From the NCBI RefSeq assembly GCF_019455385.1, contig NZ_JACOFR010000007.1, positions 1 through 64,000 of the forward strand: DNA of 64,000 nt. The letters run 5' to 3'. Source of the DNA: Bradyrhizobium sp. BR 10289 (GTDB taxonomy: Bacteria; Pseudomonadota; Alphaproteobacteria; Rhizobiales; Xanthobacteraceae). Below the pieces are notes generated by a model. That model made no database searches. It was not told the origin of the DNA and was given only the letters and a program-made list of their open reading frames with translations. Made by a program: the position numbers and the translations under genes. Shown here in pieces: positions 1-7,893 of the stretch; position 1 is the first letter of the stretch, and each line of letters starts with the position of its first letter.

Positions 1-93
1 TCAGAATTCTCCCTCAACAGGATGAATTCGATCAGCGAATTAGTGAACATGCACAGCAATGACGGGGAGAGAGTCTTCGCATAACGAAGGTCT

Positions 94-198
94 CGTAGGG
101 TGGGCAAAGGCGCAAAGCGCCGTGCCCACGACCTCTATCCGATCACGATGGAAGACGTGGGCACGGCGCGCGAAGAGCGCGCCTTTGCCCACCCTACG
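94..198. repeat. Palindromic intergenic repeat, family A copy 1
   Basis: A 20-bp perfect inverted repeat (94-113 and 179-198) that begins CGTAGGGTGGGCAAAGGCGC encloses a second nested inverted repeat (GTGCCCACG with CGTGGGCAC). Each half is itself an imperfect palindrome, because GTGGGCA..GGCGC is followed by GCGCC.TGCCCAC, so the element is a REP-like doublet. A second copy lies at 15692-15783. It sits just past the 3' end of the minus-strand M20 dipeptidase gene. The rest of 1-207 holds no gene that I can support. Confidence 0.85.
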
Positions 199-207
199 GC
201 ACCGTGC

Positions 208-1602
208 CTACTTCACTTCCGCCAGTGCGGCGAGGATGCGGGCCCACGACCGGATGCCCTTCTGGAAGCTGCGGAGGTCGTACTTCTCGTTCGGCGAGTG
301 GATGTTGTCGTCGTCGAGGCCGAAGCCGACCAGCAGCGAGTCGAGGCCAAGCGTGCGCTTGAAGTCGGCGACGATCGGGATCGAGGCGCCCGAGCCCATC
401 AGCACGGTCTCCTTGCCCCATTCCTCACTGAGCGCCTTGCTGGCGGCGGCGAGCGGCTTCATGTTCCAGTCGAGCGCGACGGCGGGCGCGGCGGAATGGT
501 CGCCGAACTCGACCTTGCAGTCGCCGGGAAGCCGCGCGGTGACGTAGTCACGGAACGCCTTGCGGATCTTCTGCGGGTCCTGCCCCTCGACCAGGCGGAA
601 CGAGACTTTGGCCGAGGCATGCGACGGAATCACCGTCTTCGAGCCTTCGCCGATATAGCCGCCCCAGATGCCGTTGACATCGCAGGTCGGACGCGAGGAG
701 GCCTGCTCGATCAGGAGCCGGCGTTTCTCGCCCGCGGGGATCGACAGGCCGATCGGCTTCAGGAACATCTCCGGCGTCAAATTGAGCTTCTTCCACTGCT
801 CCAGAATGTCCGGCGGCAGATCCTTCACGCCGTCATAGAAACCGGGAATCGTGATGCGGTTGTCGTCGTCGAACAGGCCGCCGAGGATCTTCGTCAGCAC
901 GCGGATCGGGTTCATCGCGGTGCCGCCGAACACGCCGGAATGCAGGTCGCGATTGGCCGCGGTGATCTTCAGCTCCTCGTAGAGCAGGCCGCGCAGCGAG
1001 GTCGTGATCGCCGGCGTGTTGCGGTCCCACATGCCGGTGTCGCAGACCAGGACGTAATCGGCCTTGAACTCGTCCTTGTTGGCCTCGATGAACGGCACGA
1101 AATTCTTCGAGCCGACCTCCTCCTCGCCTTCGATCAGGAAGGTGACGTCGATCGGCAGCGAGCCCGTCACCTTCTTCCAGGCGCGGCAGGCTTCGACGAA
1201 GGTCATCACCTGGCCCTTGTCGTCCTCGGCGCCGCGCGCGACGATGATCTTGCGGCCGTCGGCGTGATCAGTCACGACCGGCTCGAACGGCGGACGATGC
1301 CAGAGCTCGAGCGGATCGACCGGCTGCACGTCGTAATGGCCGTAGAAGATCACGTGCGGCCGGCCGCCCGCTTTGGTCTTGCCGACGATGGCGGGATGGC
1401 CGGCGGTCGGGCGCACTTCGGTCGCGACACCGAGGCTCGCGATGTCCCTGGCGAGATGCTCGGCGGCCGCCTTGCAATCGCCCGCGAAGGCCGGATCCGC
1501 CGAGATCGACTTGATCCGCAACAGCGAGAACAGACGCTCCAGGCTGTTGTCGAAATCCTTGTCGATGTGGTCGAGCACGGATTGAAGCTGCGCATTGGCC
1601 AT
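208..1602 (-). CDS. M20 family metallo-dipeptidase
   Basis: This 464-residue protein is a cytoplasmic zinc peptidase of the M20 family (dipeptidase / CNDP-like subgroup), expected to hydrolyse dipeptides or related amide bonds. The metal-site signature YGHYDVQP is visible, with H89 and D91 as likely ligands, and the acidic catalytic/bridging stretch EGEEEVGS follows near residue 158. A dimerisation-domain insertion is compatible with the length. The start is an ATG at 1602 with no in-frame competitor nearby. It is followed downstream by a palindromic repeat. The exact substrate cannot be told from sequence; a carboxypeptidase or deacetylase role is possible. Confidence 0.88.
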   Translation of the reverse strand: MANAQLQSVLDHIDKDFDNSLERLFSLLRIKSISADPAFAGDCKAAAEHLARDIASLGVATEVRPTAGHPAIVGKTKAGGRPHVIFYGHYDVQPVDPLELWHRPPFEPVVTDHADGRKIIVARGAEDDKGQVMTFVEACRAWKKVTGSLPIDVTFLIEGEEEVGSKNFVPFIEANKDEFKADYVLVCDTGMWDRNTPAITTSLRGLLYEELKITAANRDLHSGVFGGTAMNPIRVLTKILGGLFDDDNRITIPGFYDGVKDLPPDILEQWKKLNLTPEMFLKPIGLSIPAGEKRRLLIEQASSRPTCDVNGIWGGYIGEGSKTVIPSHASAKVSFRLVEGQDPQKIRKAFRDYVTARLPGDCKVEFGDHSAAPAVALDWNMKPLAAASKALSEEWGKETVLMGSGASIPIVADFKRTLGLDSLLVGFGLDDDNIHSPNEKYDLRSFQKGIRSWARILAALAEVK

Positions 1603-1627
1603 GGTCGGATTCCTGACTTTTTGAATC

Positions 1628-2956
1628 TCAAGAGGGTTGCGGTTTTAGCGCTGCTGCGGCCTCAGAGCCAGCCGCAACCGGCGGATGCCGGATGTGCCAT
1701 GCGAGGCTACCTGCCAGGATCGCCGTGGCGATGAGGTTGTTGCCCCAGGCCTGGATGACATTGGGAAACCACGGCAGCGCCAGCAGCATCAGGATGCCGA
1801 CCGCGCCCAGCGTCAGCCAGGTTCCCAGCCGCACGTTCGGCCGCACGTCGAAGGCGGCGCGATGCATCAGCACCGTCATCGGGAAGAACAGCCACATGAA
1901 ATAGTATTGCCGCGCCAGCGGTGAGGCCACCGTCATCAGGCAGAACAGGATGCCGAGCTCCTCGGCATCCGAGCGCGCCGTTCGCTGCGATTGCCGTGGC
2001 ATGACGGCGAGGAAGCCGAGCCCGAGCAGCACCGAGACGGCGAGCACGATCCAGTTCGCCGTCTTGTAGTCGACGTCGATGATGTTCATCGTGCGCGGCG
2101 GCTTGTTGGGATCTTCCTGATTGTAGTTGATCGGGCGGACCAGACGATGCGTCACCGCAATGAGGGACTGGTTGACCCACGACCAGTTCTGCTCGTCGCG
2201 CTGGCCGAAGCCTTTTTCCGAGCTCGAAGCGACCATGCCCTGATACCAGGTCTTGAGCTCGGCCGCGTTGCGCTCGAAGCCGCGGATCGGCGCCGGCACG
2301 ACATAAAGCAGGATGGCGGTGAAGGCGATCGTGCCGATTGCGGCCGTCCAGTTCCGCCGCCAAACCAGATAAGGCAGCACGGCGATCGGAAACACCTTGA
2401 TGGCGGTGGCGAGCGCGAACAGGAACCCGGCGAGCCAGCCCCGCTGATGCTGCAGGCACCAGAAACCCCATAGCATCATCGCCAGCAGCACGAGGTTCGG
2501 CTGGCCGAGGTCGAACATGTCGAACACGAAGGTCACGGTGACGAAGGCCGGCAGCGCTTCCAGCCACGGGCCGGCCCTGTGGCCCGACCCCGTCATGGCA
2601 TTGGAGAGCATGCCGGTGTACCACCACGCTACGATATTGAGGATCGACAGCACGGTGTAGAGCGTGATCTTGCCGAACCAGCTTGGAATCGCCAGCAGGA
2701 TCGCGGGCAAGGGCGGATAGATGAACTCGAAGTAGGACCTGATATCGGCAGGATAAAGCGGCCCGCCGTGCAGGACCTGCTGTCCGGCCCAATACCAGAG
2801 CCCATAATCCTTGGTCTTGCCGTGGCCGAAGATCTCCGGACCGAGCACGTCGGCAGTCAGGATCAGGCAGCAGAGCAGGAAGAGCAGGTCGAGCGGCGCG
2901 CGTAGCGAAAAGTGTCGGAATGCGCCCGGTTTGTCTGATCGATTCGGTGGTGTCAC
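1628..2956 (-). CDS. Glycosyltransferase family 87 (DUF2029) membrane protein
   Basis: This 442-residue polytopic inner-membrane protein has about ten hydrophobic segments, starting with residues 20-40. The N-terminal loop holds the pattern KTKDYGLWYWAGQQVL followed by YPPLPAILL, typical of GT87/DUF2029 polyprenyl-phosphate-mannose-dependent transferases; the Asp of KDYG is in the place expected for the catalytic residue. Such enzymes add mannose or arabinose to lipid or glycan acceptors on the periplasmic face. It lies 25 bp upstream of the M20 dipeptidase on the same strand, so co-transcription is possible. The acceptor is unknown. Confidence 0.8.
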   Translation of the reverse strand: MTPPNRSDKPGAFRHFSLRAPLDLLFLLCCLILTADVLGPEIFGHGKTKDYGLWYWAGQQVLHGGPLYPADIRSYFEFIYPPLPAILLAIPSWFGKITLYTVLSILNIVAWWYTGMLSNAMTGSGHRAGPWLEALPAFVTVTFVFDMFDLGQPNLVLLAMMLWGFWCLQHQRGWLAGFLFALATAIKVFPIAVLPYLVWRRNWTAAIGTIAFTAILLYVVPAPIRGFERNAAELKTWYQGMVASSSEKGFGQRDEQNWSWVNQSLIAVTHRLVRPINYNQEDPNKPPRTMNIIDVDYKTANWIVLAVSVLLGLGFLAVMPRQSQRTARSDAEELGILFCLMTVASPLARQYYFMWLFFPMTVLMHRAAFDVRPNVRLGTWLTLGAVGILMLLALPWFPNVIQAWGNNLIATAILAGSLAWHIRHPPVAAGSEAAAALKPQPS

Positions 2957-3087
2957 ATGATGTCCAGTCGGAAACAGGTAGCACCTAGCAGACCGACGGA
3001 CGCTTGGAGAGTCCCCCTCACCCGAAAATTTGCCTGGACACGGGAGCGTCCCCGCGGATCGGCAGCCCGCAAATCGGGCCGTTCTGG

Positions 3088-4710
3088 CTACCTTCGCAGC
3101 AGCCCGCCGAGCGCGCCGCGGACCAGCGTACGGCCGATCGAGCCGCCGAGCTGGCCGCCGATCGACTTGCCGACATTGGCGGCCAGCCCACCGATCACCT
3201 GGTTGGTGACCGATCGCGTCACGTCGCGCGCGATGACCTGGCCGGTCGACAGGCGGCCGCGTTTGACATTGGTGCCGAAAATGGTGCCGACGATCGACCC
3301 GATCTGGCCGAGGAGACCACCGCTTTCGCCGCCTGCCGGCGCATCCGCGGTTGCGGCCATGCCGGCGATGCGCTTCTGGATCATCTCATAGGCGGACTCG
3401 GCGTCGACCGCGGTGTCGTATTTGCCCTTGACCGGGCTCGCATCCATGATCGCCTTACGCTCGTCCGGCGTGATCGGCCCGATCCGGGCCGATGGCGGCC
3501 GGACCATGACGCGCTCGACCATAGCCGGTGTGCCGTTGCCTTCAAGGAAGGACACCAGCGCCTCGCCCTTGCCGAGCTCCATGATCACCTTGGCGGTATC
3601 GAGCTTCGGGTTGGGGCGGAAGGTCTGCGCAGCGGCCGCGACCGCCTTCTGATCGCGCGGGGTGAAGGCGCGCAGCGCGTGCTGCACCCTATTGCCCAGC
3701 TGCCCGAGCACGCGGTCGGGCACGTCGATCGGGTTCTGCGTCACGAAATAGACGCCGACGCCCTTGGAGCGTATCAGGCGCACCACCTGCTCGATCTTGT
3801 CCAGCAGCGCCTTCGGCGCGTCGTTGAACAACAGATGCGCCTCGTCGAAGAAGAACACCAGTTTGGGCTTGGGCAGGTCGCCCGCCTCGGGTAGCTCCTC
3901 GAACAGCTCTGACAGCATCCACAGCAGGAATGTCGCGTAAAGCCGCGGCGACTGCAGCAGCTTGTCTGCAACGAGGATGTTGACCATGCCGCGGCCATCG
4001 CGGTCGGTCTTCATGAAGTCCTTCAAGCTCAGCGCGGGCTCGCCGAAGAATTTGGTGGCGCCCTGGTTCTCCAGCACCAGCAGCTGGCGCTGGATGGTAC
4101 CGACGGTGGCCTTGGTGACGTTGCCGAAACCCTGCGCCGCCTTCTTGATGTCGGCGAGCGGGCTTTCCTCTGCGTCGGCGCCCTTCTTGCCGGCGTCGGG
4201 CACGATGGCATCGAGCAGCGCGCGCAGATCCTTCATGTCGATGAGGGTCAGGCCGGCATCGTCGGCGACGCGGAAGGCCACGTTGAGCACGCCTTCCTGC
4301 ACATCGTTCAGGTCGAGCATGCGCGCCAGCAGCAGCGGTCCCATCTCGGTGACGGTCGCCCGCACCGGATGGCCCTGCTCGCCGAAAACATCCCAAAATA
4401 CCGTGGAGAACTGGTCGGGCTGGAACGTCAGCCCCATCTCGGTAGCGCGCTTGACGATGAAGTCTTTGGCTTCTCCAACCTCGGAGATGCCGGAGAGGTC
4501 GCCCTTGATGTCGGCCGCGAAGACCGGGACACCGGCGCGCGCAAATCCTTCCGCCATGACCTGCAGCGTCACCGTCTTACCGGTTCCGGTTGCCCCGGTG
4601 ACGAGACCGTGGCGATTGGCAAGCGCCAGCGTCAGCCATGCCTGCTCGTCTCCCTTGCCGACGAAGATCTTGTCGTCGGTGTCGCCGAGCTTGCTGTCCT
4701 GTGCCGTCAT
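3088..4710 (-). CDS. HerA-like helicase/ATPase (DUF853, YjgR type)
   Basis: This FtsK/HerA-superfamily P-loop ATPase has about 540 residues from the chosen start. Walker A is GATGTGKT near residue 40, and the Walker B-like stretch [12 protein letters not shown] lies mid-protein. A glycine-rich C-terminal tail (about the last 80 residues) resembles E. coli YjgR and may mediate oligomer or membrane contact. I chose the ATG at 4710 (MTAQDSKLG) because it is preceded by a purine-rich AGAGAG; the ORF stays open to 4761, adding 17 unconvincing residues. The biological role of this family is unsettled; DNA translocation is inferred from the fold. Confidence 0.85.
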   Translation of the reverse strand: MTAQDSKLGDTDDKIFVGKGDEQAWLTLALANRHGLVTGATGTGKTVTLQVMAEGFARAGVPVFAADIKGDLSGISEVGEAKDFIVKRATEMGLTFQPDQFSTVFWDVFGEQGHPVRATVTEMGPLLLARMLDLNDVQEGVLNVAFRVADDAGLTLIDMKDLRALLDAIVPDAGKKGADAEESPLADIKKAAQGFGNVTKATVGTIQRQLLVLENQGATKFFGEPALSLKDFMKTDRDGRGMVNILVADKLLQSPRLYATFLLWMLSELFEELPEAGDLPKPKLVFFFDEAHLLFNDAPKALLDKIEQVVRLIRSKGVGVYFVTQNPIDVPDRVLGQLGNRVQHALRAFTPRDQKAVAAAAQTFRPNPKLDTAKVIMELGKGEALVSFLEGNGTPAMVERVMVRPPSARIGPITPDERKAIMDASPVKGKYDTAVDAESAYEMIQKRIAGMAATADAPAGGESGGLLGQIGSIVGTIFGTNVKRGRLSTGQVIARDVTRSVTNQVIGGLAANVGKSIGGQLGGSIGRTLVRGALGGLLRR

Positions 4711-5059
4711 TATTCTCTCTGATCTCTCTGCCGTGTTTCGCGTATTGAAACCCGAATGCACCAGTTCCGTAGTTTAACGCATGTTATGCGCCGATTAAAT
4801 CCGTTCCACGCGCCCTCAGCACGTGACATTGTCGGAAACATGCAATCAACATCCGCCAAAAGTGGGAAAGACGCGTTCGCAGCGCGGCAATTTTTCGCCG
4901 ATTCCATCTCTGCTCTTGCATGGCTGCAACACTTTTCGCGTCTTCGAGAATGAATCGGAGCGTTGTTCGCGTTCATCGCTTGAATTTCACATCACACCGG
5001 CTCAAGATCATTTTTCGAAGAAATACTCCGGCATGCGAACCGGTTGAGGGGCGGGCCTT
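4711..5059. other. Intergenic region between divergent genes
   Basis: About 350 bp separate the HerA-like gene (minus) from the DUF2267-like gene (plus). It is more AT-rich than its surroundings (for example GGCAATTTTTCGCC and ATCATTTTTCGAAG), which suits two divergent promoters. I see no RNA gene, strong hairpin or convincing coding frame; the short minus-strand open frame here lacks sensible composition. Confidence 0.5.
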
Positions 5060-5425
5060 ATGGACGAACTGATCGGACGGCTGGCGACAAACGCCAGCAT
5101 AGATAGTGCTGTGGCTGAAAAGACCGTCGGCATCATCCTGGGCTTCCTGCGTAACGAAGGTCCTTCCGACAGCGTGCAGGCCCTGATCGATCAGATCCCC
5201 GGTGCCGAAGCGGCGATCGAGGCATCCAGAAGCGGCGGCGGACTGTCGCGGTTGATCGGCGGCGGCCTGATGGCGGTCGGCACGCGCCTGATGGGCCTCG
5301 GGCTTGGCATGTCCGACATTCAGTCGATTGCCCGTGAACTTTTCCGCTACGGCCGAGACAAAATCGGAGCGGATCAGATGGGCAAGATCATCGCGGGGAC
5401 GCCGGGCCTCAGCCAGTTCGCCTGA
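5060..5425 (+). CDS. Small helical protein, DUF2267-like
   Basis: This 121-residue protein has an N-terminal helical segment (MDELIGRLATNAS..AEKTVGIILGFL) that resembles the repeated helix-pair unit of DUF2267/DUF2780 proteins, then a central Gly-rich hydrophobic stretch (GGGLSRLIGGGLMAVGTRLMG) and an amphipathic C-terminal helix. No catalytic motif is visible. The Gly/Leu-rich middle could associate with membrane. A purine-rich GAGGGG precedes the ATG. It lies 24 bp upstream of the DUF4332 gene, so the two are probably co-transcribed. Function is unknown. Confidence 0.7.
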   Translation: MDELIGRLATNASIDSAVAEKTVGIILGFLRNEGPSDSVQALIDQIPGAEAAIEASRSGGGLSRLIGGGLMAVGTRLMGLGLGMSDIQSIARELFRYGRDKIGADQMGKIIAGTPGLSQFA

Positions 5426-5449
5426 GCGACGCTTTTCATATCGAGTACC

Positions 5450-5857
5450 ATGACATATCCGATCTCCGAGATTGAGGGCTTGCCTGCCTTTGCCGCCAAC
5501 AAGTTGAAGGCGCAGGGTATCCGCACCACCGACGCGCTGCTCGAAGCGGCCTCCACCGTGAAGGGCCGCAAGGCGCTCTCCGCCAAGACCGGCATCAGCG
5601 AGCAACTGCTGCTCGAATGGGCCAACGTCTCCGACTATATGCGCATCCCCGGCATGGGCCGCGCCAAGGTCGGCCTCGTCCGCGCCGCCGGCGTCGCCAC
5701 CGTGCGCGAGCTCGCCTATCGGAATCCGGCAAGGCTCGCCCAGAGCATGCGCGACGCCAACGAGAAGAAGAAGCTGGTCCGCATCCTGCCGTCGGAGAAG
5801 TCGGTCGGCGACATCATCGCCAAGGCGAAGAAGCTGCCGCCGAAGATTACCTATTGA
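5450..5857 (+). CDS. DUF4332 helix-hairpin-helix-like protein
   Basis: This 135-residue protein has two tandem helix-hairpin-helix-like units: IEGLPAFAANKLKAQGIRT near the N-terminus and IPGMGRAKVGLVRAAGV in the middle. This is the layout of DUF4332, which resembles DNA-binding HhH repeats in ribosomal and polymerase-associated proteins. The C-terminus is Lys-rich. Nucleic-acid binding is the reasonable guess, but no enzymatic motif is present. It follows the DUF2267-like gene closely, and a palindromic repeat begins just after its stop codon. Confidence 0.8.
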   Translation: MTYPISEIEGLPAFAANKLKAQGIRTTDALLEAASTVKGRKALSAKTGISEQLLLEWANVSDYMRIPGMGRAKVGLVRAAGVATVRELAYRNPARLAQSMRDANEKKKLVRILPSEKSVGDIIAKAKKLPPKITY

Positions 5858-5865
5858 TCGTAGCT

Positions 5866-6010
5866 CCGTCATCCTGAGGTGCGAGGCGCGCGGTGCAGAG
5901 CACCGCGCGGGGAGCCTCGAAGGATGCACGGCCACGCTGCATCCGAGCGGAGAGAGCCGGGCCGTCGCCCTTCGAGGGCCGCTGAAGAAGCGGCCACCTC
6001 AGGGTAACGG
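5866..6010. repeat. Palindromic intergenic repeat, family B
   Basis: This element of about 145 bp is bounded by CCGTCATCCTGAGGTG on the left and CACCTCAGGGTAACGG on the right, which are near-perfect inverted ends. Internal hairpins include GCGCGGTGC/GCACCGCGC, and CCTCGAAGGATG pairs loosely with CCCTTCGAGG. It sits between the DUF4332 gene and folP. I recall similar 'CCTCGAAGGATG' repeats as numerous in Bradyrhizobium genomes. Confidence 0.75.
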
Positions 6011-6080
6011 CGAAAGGCAGCGTGCATCCGCCTCCAATCCCGCCTTGAATCCCCCCTCCCCGACCGCTAAAGCGGGCCGC

Positions 6081-6953
6081 ATGAATGCCTCGCCCTCTTC
6101 ATCCGTCCCGCTGGCCGGCTCGGCCGGGGCAGATACGTTGCGGACGCTGCTGGAACGGCCGATCCCGGCGGTGATGGGCGTGCTCAACGTCACGCCGGAC
6201 TCCTTCTCGGACGGCGGCCAGTTCATCGCGCCCGAAGAGGCGCTGAAGCGGGCGCGGGCGATGATCGAGGCCGGCGTCGACATCATCGACGTCGGCGCCG
6301 AGTCCACCCGTCCCTATACCGGCGCCAAGGCCGTCACGGCGGCGGACGAGCTGGCCCGGCTGAAGCCGGTGCTGGCGGGCATCGTGGCGCTCGGCGTGCC
6401 GGTGTCGATCGACAGCATGAAGTCGGAAATCGTGGCCTTCGCGCTCGACCAAGGCGTCGCGATCGCCAACGACGTCTGGGGCCTGCAACGCGATGCCGGC
6501 ATGGCGCCGCTGGTCGCCGCAAGAGGCGCCCCCGTCATCGTCATGCACAACCGCGACAGCGTCGATCCCGCCATCGATATCATCGTGGACATGAAGGCGT
6601 TCTTCATGCGCTCGCTGGACATCGCCGCGAAAGCGGGCATCGCGCGCGACAAAATCGTGCTCGATCCCGGCATCGGCTTCGGCAAGACGGCCGAGCAGAG
6701 CATGACCGCGCTGGCGCGCTTGCGCGAGCTGGACGTGTTCGGCCTGCCGATCCTGGTCGGTGCCTCGCGAAAGCGCTTCATCGCCTCGGTGTCGCCGTCG
6801 GAGCCATCGGGCCGGCTTGCCGGCTCGATCGCCGCGCATCTGATCGCCGCGCAGAAGGGCGCGAAAATCATCCGGACCCATGACGTCGCCGAGACCTTGC
6901 AGGCCCTGCGGGTCGCCCATGCCATCGAGAGCAAGCCAGAGAACACGCAATGA
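6081..6953 (+). CDS. folP: Dihydropteroate synthase
   Basis: FolP condenses p-aminobenzoate with 6-hydroxymethyl-dihydropterin pyrophosphate in folate synthesis and is the sulfonamide target. All family signatures are visible: GVLNVTPDSFSDGG near the N-terminus, DVGAESTRP, LDPGIGFGK and GASRKRFI. The length is 290 residues from the ATG at 6081. The frame is open to a TTG at 6045, but those residues are Pro-rich and unlike the family. Its stop overlaps the folB start (ATGA at 6950), so folP-folB-folK form a translationally coupled operon. Confidence 0.97.
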   Translation: MNASPSSSVPLAGSAGADTLRTLLERPIPAVMGVLNVTPDSFSDGGQFIAPEEALKRARAMIEAGVDIIDVGAESTRPYTGAKAVTAADELARLKPVLAGIVALGVPVSIDSMKSEIVAFALDQGVAIANDVWGLQRDAGMAPLVAARGAPVIVMHNRDSVDPAIDIIVDMKAFFMRSLDIAAKAGIARDKIVLDPGIGFGKTAEQSMTALARLRELDVFGLPILVGASRKRFIASVSPSEPSGRLAGSIAAHLIAAQKGAKIIRTHDVAETLQALRVAHAIESKPENTQ

Positions 6954-7318
6954 CCGATACGATCTTCGTCACCGGCCTGTCGATCCACGCGCGTCACGGC
7001 GTGATGGATCACGAGACCGAGGTCGGCCAGCGTTTCGTCATCGACCTCGAGCTCTATACCGACCTGTCCGAGCCCTCACGCTCCGACAAGCTCTCCGATA
7101 CCGTGTCCTATGCCGAGGTCGTGGCGACCACGACGGCGGCGTTCAAGAACACCAATTACAAGCTGCTGGAGCGCGCGGCCGGCGCGGTGGCCGATGCCAT
7201 CCTGTCGCACTTCCCGCGCATCCGCGCCGTGAAGATCACCGTGCACAAGCCGCATGCACCGATCGCCGCGATCTTCGATGACGTCGGCATCATGCTGACC
7301 CGCTCGCGGCATCCATAA
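6950..7318 (+). CDS. folB: Dihydroneopterin aldolase
   Basis: FolB cleaves 7,8-dihydroneopterin to 6-hydroxymethyl-dihydropterin and glycolaldehyde, one step before FolK. The 122-residue length is normal for this tunnelling-fold enzyme. The N-terminal GLSIHARHGVMDHE and GQRFVIDLEL motifs are characteristic, and a conserved YAEVV segment and the C-terminal VKITVHKPHAPI strand are present, with the Lys of HKP in the usual position for the catalytic lysine. It overlaps the folP stop codon by 4 nt and is followed 1 nt later by folK. Confidence 0.95.
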   Translation: MTDTIFVTGLSIHARHGVMDHETEVGQRFVIDLELYTDLSEPSRSDKLSDTVSYAEVVATTTAAFKNTNYKLLERAAGAVADAILSHFPRIRAVKITVHKPHAPIAAIFDDVGIMLTRSRHP

Positions 7319-7319
7319 C

Positions 7320-7811
7320 ATGGCAAGCGTGCTGATCGCCCTCGGCGGCAATGTCGGCGATGTCCGCGCGACATTCGCTAAGGCGATCTCGCACATCTGC
7401 GGCATGGCACAGGCCGCGGTCATCGCGCGCTCCTCGGACTACAGGACCCCGCCCTGGGGCGACGAGGACCAGGCTGCCTTCATCAACGCCTGCGTCGAGA
7501 TCGAGACCGACCTCGATCCGCATGCGCTGCTGTTCGTGATGCAGAAGGTCGAGCAGAAATTCGGCCGCACCCGGGACAAGGACCGGCAATGGGGCCCGCG
7601 TACGCTCGATCTCGACATGATCGCTTATGACGACGTGTCGTTTCGGAAGCCCGATTTGACCCTGCCGCATCCGCGCCTGTTCGAGCGCGCTTTCGTGCTG
7701 GTGCCGCTGGCCGAAATCGCGCCCGACCGCGTCATTGCAGGCATTCGTGTTCGGGACGGGCTTGCCAGCGTCTCGACGCAAGGCATTGAGCGGCTTGCGG
7801 ATACCGGTTAA
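7320..7811 (+). CDS. folK: 2-amino-4-hydroxy-6-hydroxymethyldihydropteridine diphosphokinase
   Basis: HPPK transfers pyrophosphate from ATP to 6-hydroxymethyl-dihydropterin, making the FolP substrate. It is 163 residues, the usual size. Motifs include ALGGNVGD at the N-terminus and the signature RTRDKDRQWGPRTLDLDM, whose two Asp residues bind the two magnesium ions. Its ATG begins 1 nt after the folB stop. About 80 bp then separate it from the mutase operon, and that gap contains the mutA promoter and ribosome-binding region. Confidence 0.96.
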   Translation: MASVLIALGGNVGDVRATFAKAISHICGMAQAAVIARSSDYRTPPWGDEDQAAFINACVEIETDLDPHALLFVMQKVEQKFGRTRDKDRQWGPRTLDLDMIAYDDVSFRKPDLTLPHPRLFERAFVLVPLAEIAPDRVIAGIRVRDGLASVSTQGIERLADTG

Positions 7812-7893
7812 CCAAAATCGACGGTTTGCAGGGACGGTCCGCCGTGGCAAAATTCGCCTGCCAATAACAATATCTTCGGGAGCCCTTGGCCGT

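Noticed and set aside
100..1734. A plus-strand open frame of 544 codons antisense to the M20 dipeptidase gene
   Set aside because: Composition is Arg/Ala/Asp/Leu-rich without any motif, and it lies exactly opposite a gene with clear catalytic motifs. It is a GC-rich antisense shadow.
4710..4976. A short minus-strand open frame (88 codons) upstream of the HerA-like gene
   Set aside because: No ribosome site, odd composition and overlap with the divergent promoter region.
7812..7893. A B12 riboswitch before the mutase genes
   Set aside because: The gap is too short, and I see neither the B12 box nor the multi-stem structure.
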